Source: Solwaraspora sp. WMMD406 (GTDB lineage: Bacteria > Actinomycetota > Actinomycetes > Mycobacteriales > Micromonosporaceae). Taken from it: DNA of 64,000 bases. Of the stretch, positions 8,703 through 15,644 are shown one piece after another (position 1 is the first letter of the stretch; each line of letters opens with the position of its first letter). The stretch covers positions 2,170,001 through 2,234,000 of the forward strand of contig NZ_JARUBF010000001.1 in NCBI RefSeq assembly GCF_029626025.1, given 5' to 3'. A program made the translations under genes and the position numbers. The notes below the pieces were generated by a model. The model worked only from the letters and a program-made list of their open reading frames with translations. It did no database searches and was not told where the DNA came from.

Positions 8703-9739
8703 CGCAGTACCTCCGCGTGCGCGAGCAGGGCCTGCGCCCGCGAGGCGAGGTCGGCTTCCCGCTGGGCGGGGGCGGGCTCGCCGAGAAGATGCCGGTAGTA
8801 GGCGATGCGCGCTGGCGTGCTGGCCAGCTTCGCGCGCCACTGGATTGCGGCGTCGGGCGCGTCGATGTGCCAGGCGCGGAGCTGACGCAGGGGTGTGATC
8901 TTGCAGCCGGCGGCGATCAGCGTCGCGCCGAGGTGAGTGTCCTCGGCTCCCCAGCCGGCGGCGGTCCATCCGGGGTCGAACCCGCCGACGTGGGCGACGG
9001 CTGCGCGGGGCGCGGCGACCAGGGCGGTGACGACCATCCTCGGCAGGTCCCAGTCGAAGTAGCGGGCGCCGTGGCCGAGATCGACGAAGTCGTGGGTGTC
9101 GTCGAGCGGGCGCAGGTCCATCGGCTGGTGATAGACGTCGCCGGTGTAGAACATGGGTTTGCCGACCGGTGGGGTCCAGCGGACGCGGTGGTCAGCGTGC
9201 AGGTCCGGTTCCCCGGCGGGGACCTCGGCTCGCAGGTAGCGGCCGGGCTGGTAGCCGATGTTGTGCCGAAATCCGACCTGAACGAGGTTGGGGTGGGCTC
9301 GTACGGCGATGTCGGCGAGGGCGTGGGCGGTCAACACCATGTCGGCGTCGAGGTAGACGACGGTGTCGGCGTCGGCGAGGTGGGTGCCGAGGTTACGGGC
9401 GGCGGCGGCACCTACCTGTGCGGGCAGCCGGTAGGCGGTGTCGACGGCGGGGTGCAGTCGGATGATGGCCGGGGTGTCGTCGGTGGAGGCGTCGTCGATC
9501 ACGATGACCTGGACCGTTCCGGAGGTGTCCTGCTTCGCTAGTGCGTCGAGCACGACGGGCAGGCTGTAGGCGTTGTTGTGTGCGGGGATCACCACCGACA
9601 GGACGGTCCCCGCCGCCATCGCCGCTGGTGTCGGGTCGTGCCAGCCCAGGCCGGTACGGGCGGTGAACGCGGCGGTCACTGCGGCGTGGTCGTTGTCGCT
9701 GGCTGTCAGCATCTGGGCCAGGGCCGGCATGGTCACCAT
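8699..9739 (-). CDS. Family 2-type glycosyltransferase
   Basis: 346 residues with a GT-A fold. SVVIPAHNNAYSLPVVLDAL and VIVIDDASTDDTP bind the nucleotide, VYLDADM is the DxD metal site, and GWGAEDTHLG is the catalytic-base segment seen in GT2/GalNAc-T-like enzymes. The ATG at 9739 overlaps the upstream stop; a second ATG at 9730 is possible. It is the second sugar transferase of the operon, so the product may carry at least two sugars or one elaborated sugar (inference). Confidence 0.88.
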   Translation of the reverse strand: MVTMPALAQMLTASDNDHAAVTAAFTARTGLGWHDPTPAAMAAGTVLSVVIPAHNNAYSLPVVLDALAKQDTSGTVQVIVIDDASTDDTPAIIRLHPAVDTAYRLPAQVGAAAARNLGTHLADADTVVYLDADMVLTAHALADIAVRAHPNLVQVGFRHNIGYQPGRYLRAEVPAGEPDLHADHRVRWTPPVGKPMFYTGDVYHQPMDLRPLDDTHDFVDLGHGARYFDWDLPRMVVTALVAAPRAAVAHVGGFDPGWTAAGWGAEDTHLGATLIAAGCKITPLRQLRAWHIDAPDAAIQWRAKLASTPARIAYYRHLLGEPAPAQREADLASRAQALLAHAEVLR

Positions 9740-10197
9740 CCCCAGGTGTCGAGGACACGGGTGGCGTCGGGCCACCCGGACGCGTGGTCGGGAATCCAGT
9801 GGATGCGGGGACGTGTCGGGTGGGCGAGCAGGTCGGCGAGTAGGACCAGGTACAGCGGTTCGGCGACGACGAGGATCTCGTCCGGTACGCCGGTGGCGGC
9901 GAACTCGGCGGTCAGTGCCGCCGACACCTGGGGCCGCAGCTCGACGGCGCGGTGCGGATCGAGCGGCCGGTCGTAGGTGTGCAAGGGGGTGTTGGCGTGC
10001 ACGAGTCCGTGTTCGGCGCTGAGGAAGCGGACCCGGTCGCGGTGTGGCCGATAGCCGAGCCGATCGCGCATCGGTGGGATACAGCCGCCGCCGTAGAGGT
10101 CGAACGCGGCCAGCGCGCGGCGCGTTGCTGACTTCTCTTTCGAGCAGCCGACGAGGACAAGTCCGTCGCTGACCGGCAGCGCGAGTTTGTAATTCAT
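9733..10197 (-). CDS. DUF6884-like protein (CSKEK motif)
   Basis: 154 residues. The N-terminal LVLVGCSKEK (Cys18), a DLYGGG segment and RVRFLSAEHGLV with a following YDRPL are the pattern I associate with DUF6884. These resemble the YaaA/DUF328-like proteins that appear beside 7-deazaguanine DNA-modification genes (a DpdC-like link from memory, not tested). It overlaps the upstream gene as ATGA. If the relation holds, it could act on preQ0 or a preQ0-containing product, for example nitrile processing. Function is otherwise unknown. Confidence 0.75.
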   Translation of the reverse strand: MNYKLALPVSDGLVLVGCSKEKSATRRALAAFDLYGGGCIPPMRDRLGYRPHRDRVRFLSAEHGLVHANTPLHTYDRPLDPHRAVELRPQVSAALTAEFAATGVPDEILVVAEPLYLVLLADLLAHPTRPRIHWIPDHASGWPDATRVLDTWGW

Positions 10198-10814
10198 GCT
10201 GGCCTCACCGGGCGTACGCCGATTCCCGCACTGCGGCACTCGGCGTGCACAGCGTTGAGGAAGGTGCAGCGGGCGTACAACGGGGGCGAGGCGTAGGAGC
10301 CGCCTCTGATCACGTACCCGCGTCCCATGGTTGCTGTGGACGTCCACTCCCAGCAGTTGCCGGCCAGGTCGAGCAGGCCTTCCGGGGTCGCACCGGCCGG
10401 GTGGGCGCCGGCCGGTCCGCACCGGGTGTGTTCGACCTCCGTGCCGCGGAGTCGGGCGAGGTCCGGCCGCCAGGAGTGGTCGCCCCACGGCCAGGTCCGT
10501 CGTTGCCGGCCGCCGGCGATCCATTCCCACTCCGTCGATGTGGGCAGCCGTCCGCCCACCAGGGTGGCGAGCCGGACGGCCTGGGCGTGGTCGACCTCGA
10601 CGACCGGCAGGTCCGGGTCCGGCGTCTCGTCGGGGCGGTTCAGGTGCCGGTACGTCAACGGTGTGGCCGCCACGAGGAGGTCGATCACCGTACGTTCCCG
10701 GGCTGCGTCCCCGAACCGGCCGCTGCCGCCGGGAACGGGTAGCCACCGCAGCGGTGACGCCCGCCCAGCCCCAGCGTCCGCGTTGGCGGAACGTGTCGTA
10801 TCGGTGCTGTGCAT
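10194..10814 (-). CDS. SUMF1/FGE-sulfatase-fold (C-type-lectin-like) protein
   Basis: 206 residues with hallmark FGE-sulfatase segments: GGRLPTSTEWEW (87-98), TWPWG, GLLDLAGNCWEWTS (147-159) and RGGSYAS (170-176). Cysteines are at 132, 154, 183 and 193. The paired copper-binding cysteines and the Ser/Cys context of true formylglycine-generating enzymes are not evident. EgtB-type iron histidines are not evident either, so an oxidase role is uncertain. GGGAGAG precedes the ATG. It lies 10 bp downstream of the RT-like gene. FGE/C-lectin domains are also the usual variable proteins of diversity-generating retroelements, but no template repeat was found here. Confidence 0.85.
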   Translation of the reverse strand: MHSTDTTRSANADAGAGRASPLRWLPVPGGSGRFGDAARERTVIDLLVAATPLTYRHLNRPDETPDPDLPVVEVDHAQAVRLATLVGGRLPTSTEWEWIAGGRQRRTWPWGDHSWRPDLARLRGTEVEHTRCGPAGAHPAGATPEGLLDLAGNCWEWTSTATMGRGYVIRGGSYASPPLYARCTFLNAVHAECRSAGIGVRPVRPA

Positions 10815-10824
10815 GTCTCTCCCG

Positions 10825-11799
10825 TTATCCGTCGATCAGGAACAGGTCTTCGGGATGCGCCAGGTGCGGTGGCCGGATTCGGCTCTTGCGCGCGTTCGGG
10901 GCGAGCCCTACCGCCGCGAGCGCGCAGGTGATCCGCTCGTACGCGATGGCCGCACCTTGGCGGTCAGGTGCGAGCGCGGTGTAGTTGTCCGCGAAGCGCA
11001 CCACTGACAGCCCGTCGAGCTGCGCGTCTGCCTGCGCCAGACGCAGGTGGAACACGACCGGCCACAGGCCGCTGCCGGGCATCATCGGGGTGGGCAGGGC
11101 ATCCAGGGCGCGGCGGAACCGTGCCAGGAACGCACCGTCTTTCACGTGTACGGCGAGCCAGCCGACCAGCTCGTCGACGGTGCCGCCCTGTGACGCGCCG
11201 GCAACGTCGACGTCCGCGACCCAGCGCCTTCCCGCACGCTGGTGCTGGTCGGCCTGCCGTACCGAGGTGATCCGGTTACGGCCGGCGCGGTAGCCCGACA
11301 CCCAGTCGGCGAGCACCCTCGCCTCCATGATCGGAGTGAGGGCGTCGCGCATCGCCCGGTGCACGATCCGGTCCTCCACTGTCGGGATCGCGGCCGGGAA
11401 GGTCTTGCCGGTGTAGCTCGGGATCCACACCGGCCGCAGCGGAGCCGGCTGCCAGGAGCCGCCACGGAGACGCTCCGCGAGCTCCGCGAGCCGGTCCCGT
11501 AGACCCACCCGGTACGCCGCCCAGGTCATCCCGTCGACACCGGGTGCCGACGCCCGCCGCATGCAGGCGCGGGCCGCCGCGACCAGATGGACCGGATCGA
11601 CGAGGTACGACATCAGGGAGTGCGCCGCGAGGGCCGAATCCGGTACGCTCGATCCAGCCTGGACGGCAGGAACGATCCCGCCCCCCACAGCGTCCCCCGA
11701 GCCGCTACCCGACACGCGCGGCCGATGGGGCCGGGAACGACGGCCCCGTCCAGGCCCTTCGCCGTCGTGGTAGGTCGAGTCACCGGCCACGGACGTCAC
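10825..11799 (-). CDS. Reverse transcriptase-like protein with altered catalytic box
   Basis: 324 residues (GTG start; the first ~60 are low-complexity, so a start near residue 63 is possible). The body follows the group II intron/RT order: SAPGVDGMTWAAY, LRGGSWQPAPLRPVWIP, AAIPTVEDRIVHRAM, a motif A VADVDVAGA (Asp196/198), a motif B PGSGLWPVVFHL, RFADNYTAL (267-275) in place of the YADD box, and VGLAPNARKSRI. The second Asp of YxDD is Asn, and motif A lacks the aromatic pair. There is no maturase or endonuclease domain and no intron context. It is translationally coupled to queE and SUMF1. It may be a weakened or repurposed polymerase, or a non-catalytic nucleic-acid binder. Confidence 0.82.
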   Translation of the reverse strand: MTSVAGDSTYHDGEGPGRGRRSRPHRPRVSGSGSGDAVGGGIVPAVQAGSSVPDSALAAHSLMSYLVDPVHLVAAARACMRRASAPGVDGMTWAAYRVGLRDRLAELAERLRGGSWQPAPLRPVWIPSYTGKTFPAAIPTVEDRIVHRAMRDALTPIMEARVLADWVSGYRAGRNRITSVRQADQHQRAGRRWVADVDVAGASQGGTVDELVGWLAVHVKDGAFLARFRRALDALPTPMMPGSGLWPVVFHLRLAQADAQLDGLSVVRFADNYTALAPDRQGAAIAYERITCALAAVGLAPNARKSRIRPPHLAHPEDLFLIDG

Positions 11800-12481
11800 C
11801 CCACGCCAACACGTGCAGCCGCGACGTCAGGTTCCATCCCCGCCGCACCACCTCGTCGGCCAGGCCCCGCAACCCGGTCAGCACCTGATCCGCTGCGGTG
11901 CCTTCCGGCATCACCCAGACCGGGTCCAGTCCGAACCGCTGCTGCAGGCCGGCGATCTCGTCAAGGTCCGCCGGGCCGGACGCGACGAACTTGAACCGCG
12001 CCCGGCCGGTGCGCGCGAACGCTTCCAACGCCTCGCCGACTGTCCGGCGCAGCTGGTCACGCGGGGCGCTGAAGCTCGCCAGCTTCGGCGAGACGTTCCA
12101 GTCGACCAGATTCGCCACCGCCGGATCGGGCACCACCGTGCCGTTGGTCTCCACCTCCACCCGCCGGCCGGCAGCAGCCAGCTCGGCGAGCAGCGGCACC
12201 AGCTCGGCCTGCTGAAGCAGCGGCTCACCGCCGGTGACCACCACCAGCCGGGCCGGCTGGTCCAGCACCCACCGCAGCACCTCGTCCGTCGAACGCCGGG
12301 TCGCTTCACGCGCCGGGTCGAACCGGCTCCAATCCCAGGTGTACGGGGTGTCGCACAACGGGCAGGACAGGTTGCACCGCGACAGCCGGACGAACAACGC
12401 CTGCTGGCCGCAGCTCGGCCCTTCGCCCTGCACCGTCGCGAACATCTCTGACACCAGCAGCCCGCCGGCCGACGCGCTCAT
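11780..12481 (-). CDS. queE: 7-carboxy-7-deazaguanine synthase QueE
   Basis: 233 residues. FATVQGEGPSCGQQALFVRLSRCNLSCPLCDT carries C36, C40 and C43 for the [4Fe-4S] cluster in the compact QueE arrangement. VVVTGGEPLLQ and VEVETNGT follow, as in the family. It converts CPH4 to 7-carboxy-7-deazaguanine, the radical SAM ring contraction of preQ0 synthesis. ATG 12481 overlaps the queD stop (ATGA). Confidence 0.96.
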   Translation of the reverse strand: MSASAGGLLVSEMFATVQGEGPSCGQQALFVRLSRCNLSCPLCDTPYTWDWSRFDPAREATRRSTDEVLRWVLDQPARLVVVTGGEPLLQQAELVPLLAELAAAGRRVEVETNGTVVPDPAVANLVDWNVSPKLASFSAPRDQLRRTVGEALEAFARTGRARFKFVASGPADLDEIAGLQQRFGLDPVWVMPEGTAADQVLTGLRGLADEVVRRGWNLTSRLHVLAWGDVRGR

Positions 12482-12861
12482 GACCGACCATCCGCCGGGG
12501 CGTACTCCGCATATGTCGACGCGGTCTCACCGACGCGGACGGCCCTCAGCTGGACCGTCACGGGCAGGGACAGGTTCTCCTGACACCACTCGTAGAGGAA
12601 CCACGCCAGGTTCTCGCTCGTCGGCGCGACGTCGAGCACCTCCGTCAGGTCCCGATGGTCGAACGTCGCGGCCAGGTACTCACCGAGCGGCGCCAGGTCG
12701 GCGAAGTCCACCACGAACCCCGGCGGCACGAGGTCGGGGCTGCTGACAACGACCTCGACGGTGTAGCTGTGCCCGTGCAGCCGCCCGCACTTGTGATCGA
12801 CGGGGAGACCGGAGATCCGATGCGCCGCCTCAAAGCGGAACGACTTCCTGATCGTGAACAC
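12478..12861 (-). CDS. queD: 6-carboxytetrahydropterin synthase QueD
   Basis: 127 residues, the normal QueD/PTPS length. FEAAHRISG with His14, CGRLHGHSYTVEV with catalytic Cys25 and zinc ligands His29/His31, and the later APTSENLAWFLYE segment are diagnostic. It turns dihydroneopterin triphosphate (from FolE) into CPH4. GTG 12861 directly follows the queC TAG with no gap. Confidence 0.96.
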   Translation of the reverse strand: MFTIRKSFRFEAAHRISGLPVDHKCGRLHGHSYTVEVVVSSPDLVPPGFVVDFADLAPLGEYLAATFDHRDLTEVLDVAPTSENLAWFLYEWCQENLSLPVTVQLRAVRVGETASTYAEYAPADGRS

Positions 12862-13572
12862 CTACGGCACCTCGTACTCGGTCGGGTCCGCCACGTCGGC
12901 GACGAAGAAGGCCTCGCGGCGCTCGACGCAGGTCCCGCACCTGCCGCAATGCCGTGCGCCGCCCCGGTAGCACGACCAGGTGTCCTCGAACGGCACACCC
13001 AGCCGGGCACCTTCGGCAACGATCTTCGATTTGCTTGCGTCGATGAACGGGGCGAGAACCGCGAAGTCCGGATCAATGAATCCCTCGTTCGCCACCCGTA
13101 CCATCTGCTCGTAGGCGGCGACGAAGCTTGGCCGGCAGTCCGGGTAGATCGGATGGTCGCCAGCGTGAGCGCCGAACGCCACAGCGCTGGCTCCGACGGC
13201 AACCGCGTGTGCCACCGCCACGTCGAGCAGGATCGCGTTGCGGTTCGGCACGACCGTCGCCCTCATCGAGGAGTCGGAGTAGTGCCCGTCGGGCGTCGCC
13301 ACCGCCGGGTCGGTCAGCGACGACCCGGCGAGCAGCTCCGTGATCGCGCCGAGCTGAATGACCCGGTGGGCACCGCCGAGGCTTGCGGCGCTCCGGTATG
13401 CGAACTCCAGCTCCCGGCGATGCGACTGCCCATAGTTGAACGACAGCATCGTCAGGTCGCAACCCTCGGCCCGCAGGCGATGGGCGAGCACGGTGCTGTC
13501 CAACCCGCCGGACAGCACCAGTACCACTTTCCTGGGCGATCCCGCGTTCGCCTTGCTAGGTCCGTGTCCCAT
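12862..13572 (-). CDS. queC: 7-cyano-7-deazaguanine (preQ0) synthase QueC
   Basis: 236 residues. SGGLDST (21-27) is the PP-loop ATP site. NYGQSHRRE, VVPNRNA and the C-terminal zinc cluster CYRGGARHCGRCGTC are all present. It makes preQ0 from 7-carboxy-7-deazaguanine, ammonia and ATP. ATG 13572 was chosen because GGAGGGG lies just upstream; a GTG at 13590 is less likely. It is the first gene of the twelve-gene leftward operon. A 210-bp gap separates it from folE, so a promoter may lie there. Confidence 0.95.
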   Translation of the reverse strand: MGHGPSKANAGSPRKVVLVLSGGLDSTVLAHRLRAEGCDLTMLSFNYGQSHRRELEFAYRSAASLGGAHRVIQLGAITELLAGSSLTDPAVATPDGHYSDSSMRATVVPNRNAILLDVAVAHAVAVGASAVAFGAHAGDHPIYPDCRPSFVAAYEQMVRVANEGFIDPDFAVLAPFIDASKSKIVAEGARLGVPFEDTWSCYRGGARHCGRCGTCVERREAFFVADVADPTEYEVP

Positions 13573-13782
13573 CGCCCCTCCTGGCGTCACCTGAAACGTG
13601 CGTGAGGTTTGCCGTACGGTCGTGAACTCTCGTAGGTGCGGAACCCGTTACAACGGCAGCAGGATCCGATAGACGGCGTGACCGCCTCGATACCTGCCGC
13701 GATGTCGTCCCGTACCAACCGATCGCGCTGATCAGCTGCGGCGATTCGGTATCGCGTCTCGGTTTCCGAGCGGGACCGTCGG
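13573..13782 (-). promoter_or_regulatory. Leader between folE and queC
   Basis: 210 bp on the operon strand without a convincing gene. Two short frames cross it. One is coupled to the folE stop; the other ends in a CxxC-containing tail. Neither has a ribosome-binding site or clear codon bias. A small CTCGG/CCGAG hairpin lies at 13758-13770. No preQ1-riboswitch pseudoknot is recognisable by eye. It may hold the promoter for queC and the following genes. Confidence 0.3.
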
Positions 13783-14367
13783 TCACAGCGGGCCGCCCGC
13801 AAGCAGCGAGACTCCGGCAAGGGTCAGGAACTCTGCCCTCGTGGACGGATCGTCAGCGAGGGTGCCGCGCCATCCCACGCTGACGGTTGTCGCACCGTGT
13901 GCTCTGATGCCTCTGCGGGTCATGCAGGTGTGCTCCGCGACGACGACAGCCCCGGCGCCGCATGCGCTCAGCTCGTCGAACAGCCAGCCCACGATCTGTT
14001 GGGTGAGGCTTTCCTGGACCTGCGGACGTCGGGCGAACATCTCCACCAGTCGAGCGATCTTCGACAGGCCGAGAATGCGGCCGTCGGGGAGGTAGCCAAC
14101 GTGCGCGACCCCCGTGAACGGCAAGAAGTGGTGCTCGCACAACGACACGAACGGCACCGCGCGTGCCAGGACCAGATCCCGGTGCCCTGCGTCGTTCGCG
14201 AAGGTCGTCGGTGCGAACTGCGGGCTGGCCAGCAGCTCCCGGTAGGCGGCCACCATCCGCGCCGCGCTGCGCGACCTGGAGTCCGTGTCCAAGGTGACAC
14301 CCAGCTCCGTCAGGAACTGCTCGGCTGCACGTTCCGCAGCCTTCACGTCGACAGAGCCGGAGGGCAT
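13783..14367 (-). CDS. folE: GTP cyclohydrolase I
   Basis: 194 residues. LCEHHFLPF (Cys77, His80) and EHTCMTRRG are the zinc and active-site motifs. GLSKIARLVEMFARRPQVQE is the conserved dimer/tunnel helix. It converts GTP to dihydroneopterin triphosphate, the precursor of both folate and preQ0. Beside queCDE it most likely serves preQ0 production, a pathway-dedicated copy as in toyocamycin-type clusters (inference). Confidence 0.95.
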   Translation of the reverse strand: MPSGSVDVKAAERAAEQFLTELGVTLDTDSRSRSAARMVAAYRELLASPQFAPTTFANDAGHRDLVLARAVPFVSLCEHHFLPFTGVAHVGYLPDGRILGLSKIARLVEMFARRPQVQESLTQQIVGWLFDELSACGAGAVVVAEHTCMTRRGIRAHGATTVSVGWRGTLADDPSTRAEFLTLAGVSLLAGGPL

Positions 14368-14371
14368 GGGC

Positions 14372-14737
14372 TCACGCCCCCGACTCGCGGATCACGTCAC
14401 GACCCGCCTGCGCCTGCGCGAGGAGCACGTTCAGTACGTCGCGCATCGCCTCGCCCTGCGCGAGGCGCACGTAGTGCGAGCGCCGCTCCTCGAAGTTGCC
14501 CAGCTCCACCCGGATGAAGTCAGTCTTCGGCGGATCGTCGACGAACCGGACGAGCTGGACCGCCACCTCGGTCGGGTACCGCCCCGGCTCCGGGTTGCAG
14601 GGATGCCGGTGGCCCCAGTGCGCGGGCGGCGACGACTCGGGGTGGAACTCGCTGGGGCCGCCAGCGGTGCACTCACTGAGATCACACCAGTTCGGATGGT
14701 CGAGGATGTCGGACGGTGCTGGGAGCTCGTTGTCCAC
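14372..14737 (-). CDS. DUF6907-like hypothetical protein
   Basis: 121 residues starting VDNELPAPSDILDHPNWCDLSEC, followed by a His/Pro-rich stretch and a helical tail. The HPxWCD...C pattern resembles small actinobacterial proteins grouped as DUF6907 (from memory, not tested). The GTG at 14737 is preceded by AAAGGG at good spacing. It lies 4 bp upstream of folE on the same strand and is likely co-transcribed. Function unknown. Confidence 0.7.
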   Translation of the reverse strand: MDNELPAPSDILDHPNWCDLSECTAGGPSEFHPESSPPAHWGHRHPCNPEPGRYPTEVAVQLVRFVDDPPKTDFIRVELGNFEERRSHYVRLAQGEAMRDVLNVLLAQAQAGRDVIRESGA

Positions 14738-14768
14738 ACGTAGCCCTTTCACGTCGAGAGTCGGCTGG

Positions 14769-15095
14769 TCAGGCTGAGGCGGTGGCTCGGGCGACGACGG
14801 GTCGGATGTCGCGCAGCCGGATCGGAAGGGACGAGGTGCCGTCGAGGTTGGCGTCGGGCTCGATACGGGCCATGACGTTGTGCGGGAGGAGCGAGTCGAC
14901 GCTGGTCCCGCCGCCGGGACGCTGGCAGGTCACCAGCACCGCGACGTCCGACCCGGCTTCCACGACGCCGGGCAACCACTGGCCTGTGTACGGGGGCCAT
15001 ACCCACACGCGGTCGGACGGTCGATAGGTGGCCGCGTCGGCGATGTCGTCGGGGCGGCGCTGGTGCGGGTCGATGGCAGGGGTGGGTGGTGGCAT
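14769..15095 (-). CDS. Hypothetical protein, SH3-like
   Basis: 108 residues. The middle (DRVWVWPPYTGQWLPGVVEAG and VLVTCQRPGGGTSVDSLLP) is beta-rich and reads like a small barrel, as found in actinobacterial proteins encoded beside XRE/DUF397 pairs. ATG 15095 has GGAGG at a spacing of 5. It is the first gene of a possible short transcript with the next gene and folE. Function unknown. Confidence 0.65.
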   Translation of the reverse strand: MPPPTPAIDPHQRRPDDIADAATYRPSDRVWVWPPYTGQWLPGVVEAGSDVAVLVTCQRPGGGTSVDSLLPHNVMARIEPDANLDGTSSLPIRLRDIRPVVARATASA

Positions 15096-15235
15096 CACGC
15101 CTCCGTCCTTGAGTTGCTATGTAACAGCTGTTGGGCCGGGTCCCGGCCTGGGTGGCGAGGTGCAGGGGTCCCGAAGCTCCGCGAGCCCGTCGTCGGCCGC
15201 GCGCGTCGGTCGGTCACGCGTCCGCTTGATCAGGA

Positions 15236-15397
15236 CTAAGGTCTTCGGGTACGGGTCTGGCCGCCAGCACGGTGCAGGTCGGGTGGGCGCACCCGATCCC
15301 CGCACTCCACGCACCAGCCGCTGACTTCCTTGCCGAAGCAGAACCCTACGATGATGCCGGCGAACAGGCATATCGCGGCTACCAGCACGAGAATCAC
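15236..15397 (-). CDS. Small single-pass membrane protein
   Basis: 53 residues from a GTG start with GGAG seven bases upstream. The N-terminus VILVLVAAICLFAGIIVGF is a membrane helix. It is followed by SGWCVECGDRV, which carries a CxxC pair, and an Arg-rich tail ending in TAG. Tiny CxxC membrane proteins of this type are common in actinomycetes next to Scr1-type regulators (general impression). Function unknown. Confidence 0.6.
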   Translation of the reverse strand: MILVLVAAICLFAGIIVGFCFGKEVSGWCVECGDRVRPPDLHRAGGQTRTRRP

Positions 15398-15644
15398 GCT
15401 CTTGCTCCAGTCGATAGCACGCCAACATCAGAACGGTCGGCAGAGAACTTGCGACCACCTCATTACACTTTGAGTGTGTCCAAAAATCAACACCTCAGGG
15501 TGATCGGCTTTCCATTAATCGACCCCACGTGAGATCATCGGTAATTGTCCAGCCCATTTAGGCGGGGCCAATGTTTGTAATGGCAGATCGGTTGTATCAT
15601 TTGGGCAAGACACACGCCCAAGACGAGCGGGAGGTGGTCGACAG

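Noticed and set aside
10194-11799. A full diversity-generating retroelement
   Set aside because: No template repeat is seen near the RT-like gene: the gap is 10 bp and flanking genes overlap. The FADN box is atypical, and the surrounding genes form a biosynthetic operon.
13556-13820. Two small leftward ORFs between folE and queC
   Set aside because: No ribosome-binding site, weak third-position bias and no recognisable domain; kept as leader sequence only.
4576-15095. A Dpd-type 7-deazaguanine DNA modification system
   Set aside because: No DpdA/TGT-like, helicase or restriction (dpd D-K) genes lie in the window; only preQ0 synthesis and a DUF6884-like gene match.
15572-15600. Promoter TTGTAA...TATCAT before the XRE/DUF5753 gene
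   Set aside because: Spacing is only 14 bp, too short for a typical sigma-70 promoter.
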